DNA of 64,000 nt, taken from positions 1 to 64,000 of the forward strand of contig JAZQWG010000031.1 of assembly GCA_045632265.1 (NCBI GenBank), written 5' to 3'. This document shows positions 1-8,052 of this stretch, one piece after another. Below the pieces are notes generated by a model. That model was not told the origin of the DNA and made no database searches. It was given only the letters and a program-made list of their open reading frames with translations. Numbering within the stretch: the stretch's first letter is position 1; the number at the start of each line of letters is the position of its first letter. Made by a program: the position numbers and the translations under genes. Source of the stretch: Scatosoma sp045632265. Lineage in GTDB: Bacteria > Bacillota > Clostridia > Christensenellales > Borkfalkiaceae.

Positions 1-207
1 TTTGCAAGCGGTGGGAACGAGAATCATAACGATTTCCTTTTCAGGTTGCACGGTGATTCCGAAAAACTTTTCCGCATCTTTGGGTGCAGTGCCACGTGCG
101 CTGATAACCGTGCCCCCGCGCGCCCCGTGTTTTTTTGCGGCATCCATAACCGCTTCGCTATATCCGTCGTTTACGATACAAAAAATCGCTTCGTGTTGAA
201 ATTCCAT
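1..207 (-). CDS. PII-like signalling protein, partial (3' end outside window)
   Basis: The minus strand has an AAGGAG ribosome site and an ATG at 207, then 69 open codons running off the window edge. The visible N-terminus (MEFQHEAIFCIVNDGYSEAV, then a glycine-rich GARGGTV stretch and QPEKEIVMILVP) matches the ferredoxin-like fold of the PII/GlnB superfamily. It is not a canonical GlnB, because the T-loop region looks short. It is the third gene of a run with another PII-like protein and a DUF1538 membrane protein. PII-type proteins often bind nucleotides and gate a membrane partner, so regulation of the DUF1538 transporter is the natural inference; the ligand is unknown. Confidence 0.8.
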   Translation of the reverse strand, partial: MEFQHEAIFCIVNDGYSEAVMDAAKKHGARGGTVISARGTAPKDAEKFFGITVQPEKEIVMILVPTACK

Positions 208-249
208 AATATTTCTCCTTGTAAGGTGAAGTTTTCGCCGCTTGACAAC

Positions 250-636
250 TTATCGATTGTCGCTTAAAAAGCGGTAAATCGCCACGCCGATGACGGACGA
301 AAGGGGGATAGTGAAAGCAATGCCTTTGCCGCCACGGAGTTTTTGAAAACGCTCGTCAATCGTGCGCATAATATCTTCCGCCTTGTCTTCGGGGATAACG
401 CTAAAGATAACGCTCTTGTCCGATTCTTCCAAGCCAAGCAGGGAAAGCGTTTCCGATCTCGCCGTGCCTTTGGCGTTGACACTCGTTTGCAAATTCACGC
501 CGAAACTTGCGATTAAGTCGATGAAAAATTCCGTCTTGCCACGGTTGACAACGGTGACAAGAAGCTTAAGCTTCTTAAAATCAGAAGGCGGCGTTTTTTC
601 TTTTTTCGGTATTCGTAAAATTTTCCGTAAACCCAT
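250..636 (-). CDS. PII-like protein, second copy
   Basis: This 128-residue protein has a basic N-terminal tail of about 18 residues. A ferredoxin-like domain follows (KLKLLVTVVNRGKTEFFIDL, then NAKGTARSETLSLLG and a GGKGIAFTIPLSSVIGV end), the layout of PII-like proteins. An AAAGGGGG ribosome site precedes the ATG. It starts 15 bases after the DUF1538 gene and is followed, 42 bases on, by a second PII-like gene, so the three form an operon. Sequence identity between the two PII-like proteins is low, so they may form a heteromer or sense different ligands (inference). Confidence 0.75.
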   Translation of the reverse strand: MGLRKILRIPKKEKTPPSDFKKLKLLVTVVNRGKTEFFIDLIASFGVNLQTSVNAKGTARSETLSLLGLEESDKSVIFSVIPEDKAEDIMRTIDERFQKLRGGKGIAFTIPLSSVIGVAIYRFLSDNR

Positions 637-651
637 ACTTGCCCCCTTTGA

Positions 652-2190
652 TTATAAAAACGAAATGATTTGTTCGTCGTCCGAAGAAAGAATACGGCGC
701 ATGGCGATTCTTTCACGGAAATGTTTGGTGACAACCGCCTTGAAACCAAGCGATTGAATAGAGATAAGCGGCGTCATGGCTACCATGGCAACCAAGCCGA
801 ACGCATCGTATAAAATGCTGCCTTCCCCTTGCAATACGGCGCACACGCCGATGACGAAAGGCAAAATAAACGTCGAAGTCAAAGGTCCGCTTGCTACCCC
901 GCCCGAGTCGAACGCAATCGCCGTGTAAATCTTGGGTACGAAGAAAGACAAGCCCAAGGAAATGAAATACCCGGGGATAAGATAATACAATACGCTAAAA
1001 TCATAAATGATACGTACGACGGAAAGAGTGATGGCGATGCCCACGCCCACCGAAAGGGCAATGAGCATAGAACGCTTTTTCACAGCCCTGCCCGTGACGT
1101 GTTCTACTTGGCGGTTGAGTACGTGGATAGCAGGTTCGGCTAACACGACGGTAAGCCCAAGCGCAAAGGCGAAGATAACGAGAATCACGGGGCTTTGCAA
1201 CGCAAGCTGTTCGCCCATTTTATAGCCGATAGGCATGAAGCCGATGGCAACGGCGGCAAGGAAAAGCACAAGCCCAAAGAAGGTGTAAAATACGCCGACG
1301 ATAATTTGCAAAATACGTCTTTTCGGCAATTTTAAGAACAAGAATTGTAAGAGGAAGAAGAAAGCAACGATAGGCAAAATAGCAATCGCCACTTCTTTGC
1401 TCTTAAGCGCAAGTTCGTGGAAAATTGCTTTTGCGCCCGTTTGCACGGCGTACTCGGGGATTTGATAGGAAACCGTTCCGCCCGACGTCAAGCCAAGAAT
1501 TATTACGGCAAGGATAGGTCCGATAGAACAAAGGGCGATGAAACCAAAGCTGCTTTCTCTATCGTGTTTGTCGCCAAGGGCGGCGGATACACCCACGCCA
1601 AGCGCCATGATAAAGGGCACGGTAATCGGCCCCGTCGTCACCCCGCCCGAGTCGAACGAAAGGGGTAAAAATCCCGCTTTGCCTTGTTCTATCATCAGCG
1701 CCGCAAAGGCAAAAAGCAATAAATAGAAAAAGGTCATCAAATGCGCCAAATGCAATCTAAATACGATACGAAGCACGCCTAAAACAAGGAAAATTCCCAC
1801 GCCCACGCCAATGGTAATCATAAGAACGGTGGAGTTGATAGACTCTTTCACTTGTTCGGCGAGTACGGTAAGGTCGGGCTCGGCAATCGTCACGCAAACG
1901 CCCATGATAAAGCAAATCAAAAGCAAGGTTTTGAACTTGCCCGATTTGGGCAAACCCGAACCAACTTGTTCGCCCATCGGCGTCATCGCAACGTCTGCGC
2001 CAAGGTTGAAAAGCGCCATGCCGAACACGAGCGCGATAGCGCAACACGCAAAGGTAAGAGTTTCGGCTACGGTGAGTGTGAAAAGGGGCGTAAAGCTTAA
2101 AACGAGCACGATTAAAGCGACGGGGAAAATAGATATCGCCGCCTCTTTCAATTTTGTCCACAATGCTCTTAACATACGCGCACCCGTCAT
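652..2190 (-). CDS. DUF1538 family membrane protein, fused double-repeat form
   Basis: This 512-residue, highly hydrophobic protein has about a dozen membrane segments. Two halves repeat the same motifs. The first half has an AEPDLTVLAEQV stretch and later FDSGGVTTGP; the second has AEPAIHVLNRQV and FDSGGVASGP. That is the DUF1538 fold twice in one chain, as in an inverted or tandem-repeat transporter. I recall a two-gene DUF1538 system (UmpAB) reported as a cation/proton antiporter; this one looks like a fusion of the pair. No ribosome site precedes the ATG at 2190, so the ATG at 2175 (MLRALW, weak GGGTG upstream) may be the true start. Two PII-like genes follow and probably regulate it. Confidence 0.85.
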   Translation of the reverse strand: MTGARMLRALWTKLKEAAISIFPVALIVLVLSFTPLFTLTVAETLTFACCAIALVFGMALFNLGADVAMTPMGEQVGSGLPKSGKFKTLLLICFIMGVCVTIAEPDLTVLAEQVKESINSTVLMITIGVGVGIFLVLGVLRIVFRLHLAHLMTFFYLLLFAFAALMIEQGKAGFLPLSFDSGGVTTGPITVPFIMALGVGVSAALGDKHDRESSFGFIALCSIGPILAVIILGLTSGGTVSYQIPEYAVQTGAKAIFHELALKSKEVAIAILPIVAFFFLLQFLFLKLPKRRILQIIVGVFYTFFGLVLFLAAVAIGFMPIGYKMGEQLALQSPVILVIFAFALGLTVVLAEPAIHVLNRQVEHVTGRAVKKRSMLIALSVGVGIAITLSVVRIIYDFSVLYYLIPGYFISLGLSFFVPKIYTAIAFDSGGVASGPLTSTFILPFVIGVCAVLQGEGSILYDAFGLVAMVAMTPLISIQSLGFKAVVTKHFRERIAMRRILSSDDEQIISFL

Positions 2191-2210
2191 TATTAAATAA
2201 ATCGCCTATA

Positions 2211-2239
2211 ATTATATACGATTAAAAATTGCTTGTCAA
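2211..2239 (-). promoter_or_regulatory. Promoter of the DUF1538/PII-like operon
   Basis: On the minus strand TTGACA (2239-2234) and TATAAT (2216-2211) are separated by 17 bases, a perfect vegetative consensus. The predicted transcript starts only about 10-15 bases before the ATG at 2190. Confidence 0.8.
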
Positions 2240-2290
2240 TACAAGAATATAGAAAAAATTCGATAAAAAAATAAAATGGTGAAAAAATCG

Positions 2291-2319
2291 TTGACGAATA
2301 CATTTTGGTGTGCTATTAT
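2291..2319 (+). promoter_or_regulatory. ilvE promoter
   Basis: TTGACG (2291-2296), 17 bases, TATTAT (2314-2319). An A/T-rich inverted repeat (AAAAACGAA at 2349-2357, TTCGTTTTT at 2365-2373) lies between this promoter and the ilvE ribosome site and could act as a weak attenuator. Confidence 0.7.
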
Positions 2320-2397
2320 ATTGTATAGAACGATTTCATAAATAAATGAAAAACGAAACATCTATTCGTTTTTTGAATAAAAAAGGGAGAGGCTACT

Positions 2398-3459
2398 ATG
2401 AAGATTGCCATTACGAAAACGACGACTCCCAGCACGATGCCGCCGGAAGAAAAACTTGGTTTTGGTAAGGTGTTTACCGACCACATGTTCATCATGGATT
2501 ATGAAGAAGGAAAGGGTTGGTACGATGCAAGAATCGTCCCGTTTGGGTACATTCCTTTGCACCCTGCTTCCACCGTTTTGCACTACGGTGCGGAAATTTT
2601 TGAAGGGCTGAAGGCGTATCGTCGCAAGGACGGCGGCGTACAACTTTTCCGCCCGATGGAAAATATTCGTCGTATGAATAACTCGGCAGAACGTATGAGT
2701 TTGCCCTTGCTTAACGAAGAAGAAGCGCTTGAAATTTTGGAAACGTTCGTGCGCTTGGAAGAACGCTTCGTGCCCCACTCGTTCGGTACGTCGTTGTACC
2801 TTCGTCCGTTCATGTTCGGCAACGATGAAGCGCTTGGCGTGCATGCGGTTAAACGTGCAAAGTTTATGTTGATTGCTTCGCCCAGCGGCAGCTACTATGC
2901 GGAAGGCATCAACCCCGTAAAAATTATGATTGAAAGCGAAGACGTCCGCACCGTTCGTGGTGGCACGGGCTATGCAAAATGCGGCGGCAACTATGCGGCA
3001 AGTACCCGCGCGGGGGAAAGAGCGGCAAAGAAAGGCTATTCGCAAGTGCTTTGGCTGGACGGCGTTGAAAGAAAATACATCGAAGAAGTGGGCGCAATGA
3101 ACGTTATGTTCAAAATCGACGGCGAAATTATTACGCCTATGCTCACCGGCTCGATTTTGCCCGGTATTACGAGAAAGAGCTGTATCGAAGTGTTGAAAAC
3201 ACTTGGCTACACGGTAAACGAACGCTTGCTTTCGGTGGACGAATTGTTGTCTGCGCTCAAAGAAGGCAAGTTGGAAGAAGCTTGGGGGTGCGGCACGGCG
3301 GCGGTTGTTTCGCCCATCGGCAAGCTCGCTTACGGCGATGAAGAATACGTCATCGGCGGTGGAAAAATCGGTGAAGTGACGCAAAAACTTTACGATATTT
3401 TAACGGGTATTCAATGGGGCGAAGTGGAAGACACGTTCAACTGGGTCCACAAATTGTAA
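2398..3459 (+). CDS. ilvE: Branched-chain amino acid aminotransferase
   Basis: This cytoplasmic PLP enzyme transfers the amino group between glutamate and the 2-oxo acids of Leu, Ile and Val. The 353-residue length and sequence (LHYGAEIFEGLKAYR, TSLYLRPFMF) fit the type 2 (eukaryote-like) BCAT family. The PLP-binding lysine is probably Lys194 in GYAKCGGNY, and the later GSILPGITRKS stretch lies in the cofactor phosphate region. GGGAGAGG precedes the ATG. It is transcribed from its own promoter and separated by 628 bases from the T-box-controlled leu-ilv operon, so its control is distinct from that operon. Confidence 0.96.
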   Translation: MKIAITKTTTPSTMPPEEKLGFGKVFTDHMFIMDYEEGKGWYDARIVPFGYIPLHPASTVLHYGAEIFEGLKAYRRKDGGVQLFRPMENIRRMNNSAERMSLPLLNEEEALEILETFVRLEERFVPHSFGTSLYLRPFMFGNDEALGVHAVKRAKFMLIASPSGSYYAEGINPVKIMIESEDVRTVRGGTGYAKCGGNYAASTRAGERAAKKGYSQVLWLDGVERKYIEEVGAMNVMFKIDGEIITPMLTGSILPGITRKSCIEVLKTLGYTVNERLLSVDELLSALKEGKLEEAWGCGTAAVVSPIGKLAYGDEEYVIGGGKIGEVTQKLYDILTGIQWGEVEDTFNWVHKL

Positions 3460-3734
3460 TACGACGCATATACGTCGCAATACGGCGTTGCGCTCCGCTT
3501 TTCTCACTCGTTTACAACAAGTAAACGTCCTTTCGAAAATGCTCGCGCGCCTTGTCTTGCTCGTATCTTCGTCGTCTTACTTCGGTTGGACGGTGGTTGG
3601 TGGAAAACCTTGCGCAATACTACGTCAAGCTTGCGTTTTTGCGCTCTTGCATAAGGGCTTTCCAAATAATGGTAAATTACGTCGTTTTTTTATGATTTTT
3701 TATAAAAAAATCTAAAAAAGGCGGGGCGTAGTGG
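3460..3734 (+). repeat. Structured intergenic repeat, copy 1 (non-coding)
   Basis: This is the first part of a 628-base stretch without a gene. It begins with CGACGCATATACGTCG (3462-3477), close to a perfect palindrome. A perfect hairpin follows, CGTTTAC-5-GTAAACG (3509-3527). A longer hairpin is bounded by TGGAAA (3601-3606) and TTTCCA (3659-3664), with inner CCTT/AAGG and GCAA/TTGC pairs. The first 85 bases align with 58071-58150 after the ABC exporter genes. The open frames here (such as 3488-3715) have no ribosome site or recognisable product. It may be a mobile-element remnant or an RNA element; no terminal direct repeats are obvious. Confidence 0.6.
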
Positions 3735-3763
3735 TTGACAAAAAATAAAAAGTGGTATAAAAT
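3735..3763 (+). promoter_or_regulatory. Promoter of the leu-ilv operon
   Basis: TTGACA (3735-3740), 17 bases, TAAAAT (3758-3763), directly upstream of the T-box leader. Confidence 0.75.
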
Positions 3764-3777
3764 AGATATAATCAAAT

Positions 3778-4062
3778 TTTGAAAAGGCATTGACGGGATA
3801 GAAATTCGTAAAAACCGCTTTTCAGAGAGTTGACGGACGGTGCGAGTCAACACGGATTGCGAAATATAGCTCCTCCCCGAGCCGCCGAGAGAAAGGCGTA
3901 CAGCCAAGTAGATTCGGACGGGATTCCCCCGTTATCGGGAAAGTCTTGTATAGGACACGAGTGGGTGCGTGCGCACCAAACAGAGTGGTACCGCGGAGAA
4001 AATCTTCGTCTCTTTACGCAGGTGTTATTGCCGTGCGAAAAAGAGGCGATTTTGTTTATTTA
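3778..4062 (+). promoter_or_regulatory. T-box leader, probably leucine-specific
   Basis: The T-box signature AGAGTGGTACCGCGG lies at 3982-3996. Upstream, the AGAGAG bulge followed by a GUUGAC/GUCAAC stem (about 3823-3850) matches T-box Stem I. The specifier region reads GCUCCUCCCCGAGC (3869-3882), so the specifier is most likely CUC (Leu). A terminator hairpin follows: CGTCTCTTT pairs with AAAGAGGCG, then a T-rich run around 4051-4060. Known T-boxes let uncharged tRNA stabilise an antiterminator, so leucine starvation should switch on leuA and the genes after it. The Leu assignment is inferred from the codon and the genes controlled. Confidence 0.88.
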
Positions 4063-4087
4063 ACGGGTACTAAACGAGAGGAATAAG

Positions 4088-5743
4088 ATGAAGAACAGCA
4101 AAAAATACGTAAAACAATATTTTGAACCGAGTGGCGTGACGATGGACTGGACGAAGAAATCTTCCATTGAAAAACCGCCCGTTTGGTGTAGCGTCGATTT
4201 GCGTGACGGCAACCAAGCGCTTGTGATTCCGATGAGTTTGGAAGAAAAACTCGAATTTTTCGGGCTTCTTTGCAAAATCGGGTTCAAGGAAATCGAAGTG
4301 GGCTTCCCCGCGGCAAGCGAAACGGAATACGAACTGTGCCGTGCGCTTATCGAAAGAAACTTGATTCCCGACGACGTCACGATTCAAGTGTTGACGCAAT
4401 CGAGAGAACATATCATTGAAAAGACGTTTGAAGCGTTGAAAGGCGCAAAAAACGCAATCGTGCATTTGTACAACTCGACGTCGGTGGCGCAAAGAGAACA
4501 AGTGTTCAAGCGTGAGAAAAAGGAAATCGTTGACATCGCCATTTTCGGGGCAAAACTTTGCAAAAAGCACCAAGACGAAGCGGAAGGGAATATCCGTTTG
4601 GAATACTCGCCCGAAAGCTTTACGGGAACGGAACCCGAGTTTGCGGCGGAAATTTGCAACGCCGTGCTCGATATTTGGCAACCCACGGCGGATAAGAAGG
4701 CAATCATCAACCTTCCCGCAACGGTGGAAAATTCCATGCCCCACGTGTATGCAAACCAAGTGGAATATATGTGCAAAAACTTGCACTATCGTGAAAACGT
4801 CGTCATTTCCTTGCACCCGCACAACGATAGAGGCTGCGCGGTGGCGGACAGCGAAATGGGCTTGCTTGCAGGCGGCGATAGAATTGAAGGCACGCTTTTT
4901 GGCAACGGCGAAAGAACGGGCAACGTAGATATCGTCACCCTTGCGCTCAATATGTATTCGCAAGGCGTGGATCCTTTACTCGATTTTTCCAACTTGCCTG
5001 AAATCACCAAGGTGTACGAACGAGTGACTCGCATGAAAGTGTACGCTCGTCAACCGTATAGTGGACAGCTCGTCTTTGCGGCGTTCTCGGGCTCGCACCA
5101 AGACGCCATTGCAAAGGGCATGAAGTTTAGGGAAGATAGACACGTCAACGAGTGGACGGTACCTTATCTCCCTCTCGACCCTGCCGACGTTGGCAGAGTG
5201 TACGAGGCGGACGTTATCCGCATCAATTCGCAATCGGGCAAAGGTGGTATCGGGTATATTCTCGAAACGCAGTTCAAGCTTGTTTTGCCTCCTAAGATGA
5301 GAGAACAATTTGGCTACCACGTCAAGAATATTTCCGATCACGAACATAGAGAACTTTCTTCGCAAGAAGTGTACGACATCTTCACCAAAGACTTTGTCAA
5401 TCTTCGTGAAAAACTTAACGTGTTGGAAGCGGGGTATGAAGAAGTGGACGATAGATTGAAGGGCAAAATCGTCATCGAATACAACGGCGCAGCCGTCACC
5501 GTGGACGTGGAAGGCAACGGTCGACTTGACTGTGTGAGTGCGGCGATTAAGCAAGTGACGGGTAAAGATTACGTCCTTGAAAACTACGTCGAACACGCTT
5601 TGGAAGGAAAATCCACTTCGCAAGCCGCTTCGTACATTTGCATTGCGGCGGGCGATGAAAAATACTGGGGGGCAGGTATCCACACCGACATCATGACGTC
5701 GAGCGTTAGGGCGCTTGTATCCGCCGTCAATAGAATGCTTTAA
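4088..5743 (+). CDS. leuA: 2-isopropylmalate synthase
   Basis: This enzyme condenses acetyl-CoA with 2-oxoisovalerate, the committed step of leucine synthesis. The catalytic TIM barrel shows DLRDGNQ (residues 37-43) and the metal-site LHPHNDRG. A C-terminal LeuA dimerisation/allosteric domain follows (roughly residues 430-551), where leucine feedback normally acts. At 551 residues it belongs to the longer IPMS subfamily rather than the E. coli-type. It is the first gene after the T-box leader and 45 bases from ilvB, so both transcript and enzyme probably respond to leucine. GAGAGG precedes the ATG. Confidence 0.96.
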   Translation: MKNSKKYVKQYFEPSGVTMDWTKKSSIEKPPVWCSVDLRDGNQALVIPMSLEEKLEFFGLLCKIGFKEIEVGFPAASETEYELCRALIERNLIPDDVTIQVLTQSREHIIEKTFEALKGAKNAIVHLYNSTSVAQREQVFKREKKEIVDIAIFGAKLCKKHQDEAEGNIRLEYSPESFTGTEPEFAAEICNAVLDIWQPTADKKAIINLPATVENSMPHVYANQVEYMCKNLHYRENVVISLHPHNDRGCAVADSEMGLLAGGDRIEGTLFGNGERTGNVDIVTLALNMYSQGVDPLLDFSNLPEITKVYERVTRMKVYARQPYSGQLVFAAFSGSHQDAIAKGMKFREDRHVNEWTVPYLPLDPADVGRVYEADVIRINSQSGKGGIGYILETQFKLVLPPKMREQFGYHVKNISDHEHRELSSQEVYDIFTKDFVNLREKLNVLEAGYEEVDDRLKGKIVIEYNGAAVTVDVEGNGRLDCVSAAIKQVTGKDYVLENYVEHALEGKSTSQAASYICIAAGDEKYWGAGIHTDIMTSSVRALVSAVNRML

Positions 5744-5788
5744 GCAATCAAGAAAATCATACTATAAAGTTTTAGGAGAAAATAGATT

Positions 5789-7471
5789 ATGCAGTTAACA
5801 GGTGCGCAAATTTTAATTAAGACGTTGATAGAGCAAGGTGTCACCGACGTTTTCGGTTATCCCGGCGGACAAGTTATCAACATTTACGATGCGCTTTATG
5901 AATATAAAGACCAAATCAACCACGTGCTTACCGCACACGAACAAGGCGCTTCTCACGCAGCGGACGGGTATTCCCGTGCGACGGGTAAAGTAGGCGTATG
6001 TATCGCAACCAGCGGCCCGGGCGCAACCAACCTTGTCACGGGTATTGCAACGGCAATGCTCGACTCGATTCCTTTGGTAGCTATCACGGGCAACGTTCCC
6101 AACTCGTTGATCGGTAAAGACAGCTTCCAAGAAATCGACATTACGGGCGTGACGCTTCCTATCACGAAACACAACTTCTTCGTAAAGAAAATTGAAGATT
6201 TGGCGGACACGATTAGAGAAGCGTTTGCAATCGCTAAATCGGGCAGACCTGGTCCCGTACTCGTCGATATTCCCAAGGACGTACAAGTAGGCAAATACGA
6301 ATACGAAGCGCAAGCAATCGTAGAAAAGAAACCTTTGCCCAAGGTAAAGGAAAGCCTTATCGACGAAGCGGTGAAATTGATTGCGGAAGCAAAGAAACCC
6401 TACATCTACGTAGGCGGCGGCGCAGCAGGGCTTGGCATGGGCAAGGACATCGTAGATTTTGCCAACAAGATTGATGCGGTTATCGGTTGTTCGTTCATGG
6501 GCCTTTCGGCAGTACCCCAAGAAAGCGAACGTTTCCTTGGCATGCAAGGTATGCACGGACATTACGCATCGAGCATGTCGCAAAACGAAGCCGACCTTAT
6601 TGTGGCGGTGGGCGTTCGTTTCTCCGATAGAGCGACGGGCAACGTTTCCAAATTTGCAAAACAAAGCAAGATTATCCAACTCGACCCCGATCAAGCGGAA
6701 GTAAATAAAAACGTACGCGTAGATTTGGGCTTGGTTGGCGACGTATATGATTCCTTCCATAGAATCGCTGAAAAGTGCGCGGCAAAGAGCAGCCCCGAGT
6801 GGATTGATAGAGTGCGTGCATTGAAAGCGGAAGAACAAGCGTTTGAAGCGGAAATCGCAGCGGCAAACACCGCGCCGATTACGCCCAAACAAGTATTCGA
6901 CGTTATCAACGCTTGCAAGCCTGCAAACACCATTATCACGACGGACGTAGGGCAACACCAAATGTGGGCGGCGCAATACGCAACGTTTGACAAACCCCGC
7001 CGTTTCGTATCAAGTGGTGGTTTGGGTACGATGGGCTTTGGCTTGGGTGCGGCAATGGGCGCGTACGTAGCGACGAAAGACCCGACGGTTTTGATTACGG
7101 GCGACGGCAGCTTCGGCATGAACCTTAACGAACTTGCAACGGCAGTCACTTACAAAATCCCCGTCGTAATCGTGCTTTTGAACAACGGCGTTTTAGGTAT
7201 GGTAAGACAATGGCAAACGTTGTTCTTCGGTAAGCGTTATTCCAACACCATTTTGGAAAGAAAGACGAACTTCGTAGACCTTGCAAAAGCGTTTGGCGCA
7301 GACGGCTACTTGGCGGAAACGCCCGTAGAATTTAAGAAGGCGTTTGAAAAGGCGATTGCATCGGGCAAACCCACCGTTATCGACGTGCGCATTGACAAGG
7401 ACGAACTCGTTCTTCCCATGTTGCCCCCTGGTGGCGCAATCAGCGACATCATCACGAAAGTGAAGGCTTGA
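5789..7471 (+). CDS. ilvB: Acetolactate synthase, large (catalytic) subunit
   Basis: This ThDP- and FAD-dependent enzyme makes 2-acetolactate (Val/Leu) or 2-aceto-2-hydroxybutanoate (Ile). The 560-residue chain has the three ThDP-enzyme domains: a pyrimidine-binding domain with the catalytic Glu51 in HEQGA, a central FAD-type domain, and a C-terminal diphosphate domain with GDGSFGMN and LLNNGVLGM as the Mg/ThDP motif. An AGGAGA site precedes the ATG. The small subunit gene follows after 15 bases, which marks it as a biosynthetic AHAS rather than a catabolic acetolactate synthase. Confidence 0.97.
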   Translation: MQLTGAQILIKTLIEQGVTDVFGYPGGQVINIYDALYEYKDQINHVLTAHEQGASHAADGYSRATGKVGVCIATSGPGATNLVTGIATAMLDSIPLVAITGNVPNSLIGKDSFQEIDITGVTLPITKHNFFVKKIEDLADTIREAFAIAKSGRPGPVLVDIPKDVQVGKYEYEAQAIVEKKPLPKVKESLIDEAVKLIAEAKKPYIYVGGGAAGLGMGKDIVDFANKIDAVIGCSFMGLSAVPQESERFLGMQGMHGHYASSMSQNEADLIVAVGVRFSDRATGNVSKFAKQSKIIQLDPDQAEVNKNVRVDLGLVGDVYDSFHRIAEKCAAKSSPEWIDRVRALKAEEQAFEAEIAAANTAPITPKQVFDVINACKPANTIITTDVGQHQMWAAQYATFDKPRRFVSSGGLGTMGFGLGAAMGAYVATKDPTVLITGDGSFGMNLNELATAVTYKIPVVIVLLNNGVLGMVRQWQTLFFGKRYSNTILERKTNFVDLAKAFGADGYLAETPVEFKKAFEKAIASGKPTVIDVRIDKDELVLPMLPPGGAISDIITKVKA

Positions 7472-7486
7472 TAAGGAGAGAAAGAA

Positions 7487-7987
7487 ATGGAAAACAATAA
7501 ATTTGTAATTGCGGTTTACGTAGATAACCAAGCGGGTGTATTGACGCGCGTGACGGGTATGTTCACTCGCCGTGGCTTCAACATCGACGCCCTTACGGTA
7601 GGCGAAACGGAACGCCCTGAATATTCCCGTATCACCATTTGCATGAGTGGTGATAAATACGTACAACAACAGCTTATCAATCAGCTTAAAAAATTGTTTG
7701 TTGTAAAGAAAGTGGAAGTGCTTTCGGATGAACCGATTAAAAGAGAGCTTATGCTTATCAAGGTGAAAAACGAAGCGCAATTTAGACAAGAAATTATGAC
7801 GGCGGTGGACGTATTCCGTGCAAGCGTAATCGACTATTCGACGGAAGGCATGTGTATCGAAGTAACGGGCAACCCTTCCAAGATTGACGCCTTTGTAAAA
7901 CTTATGCAACCCTTTGGCATTTTGGAAATGTGCCGCACGGGTATCGTAGCGCTTGAAAGAGGCACGGCAACGCTCTTCGACAAGTAA
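7487..7987 (+). CDS. ilvN: Acetolactate synthase, small (regulatory) subunit
   Basis: The 166-residue protein has an N-terminal ACT domain (about 7-80; VYVDNQAGVLTRVTGMFTRRGFNIDAL) that in the family binds valine, and a C-terminal domain that activates the large subunit. The length is normal for the ilvH/ilvN family. It lies 15 bases after ilvB with an AAGGAGAG site, in keeping with stoichiometric production. Confidence 0.96.
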   Translation: MENNKFVIAVYVDNQAGVLTRVTGMFTRRGFNIDALTVGETERPEYSRITICMSGDKYVQQQLINQLKKLFVVKKVEVLSDEPIKRELMLIKVKNEAQFRQEIMTAVDVFRASVIDYSTEGMCIEVTGNPSKIDAFVKLMQPFGILEMCRTGIVALERGTATLFDK

Positions 7988-8052
7988 TCATTAACCAAGA
8001 AATCTTAAAAAAGAAAAAATAAAAAATTAACATAAAGGAAAGGAAAATTATC

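Noticed and set aside
3488..3907. Small ORFs in the ilvE-leuA gap
   Set aside because: They overlap repeats and the T-box, with no ribosome site or recognisable product.
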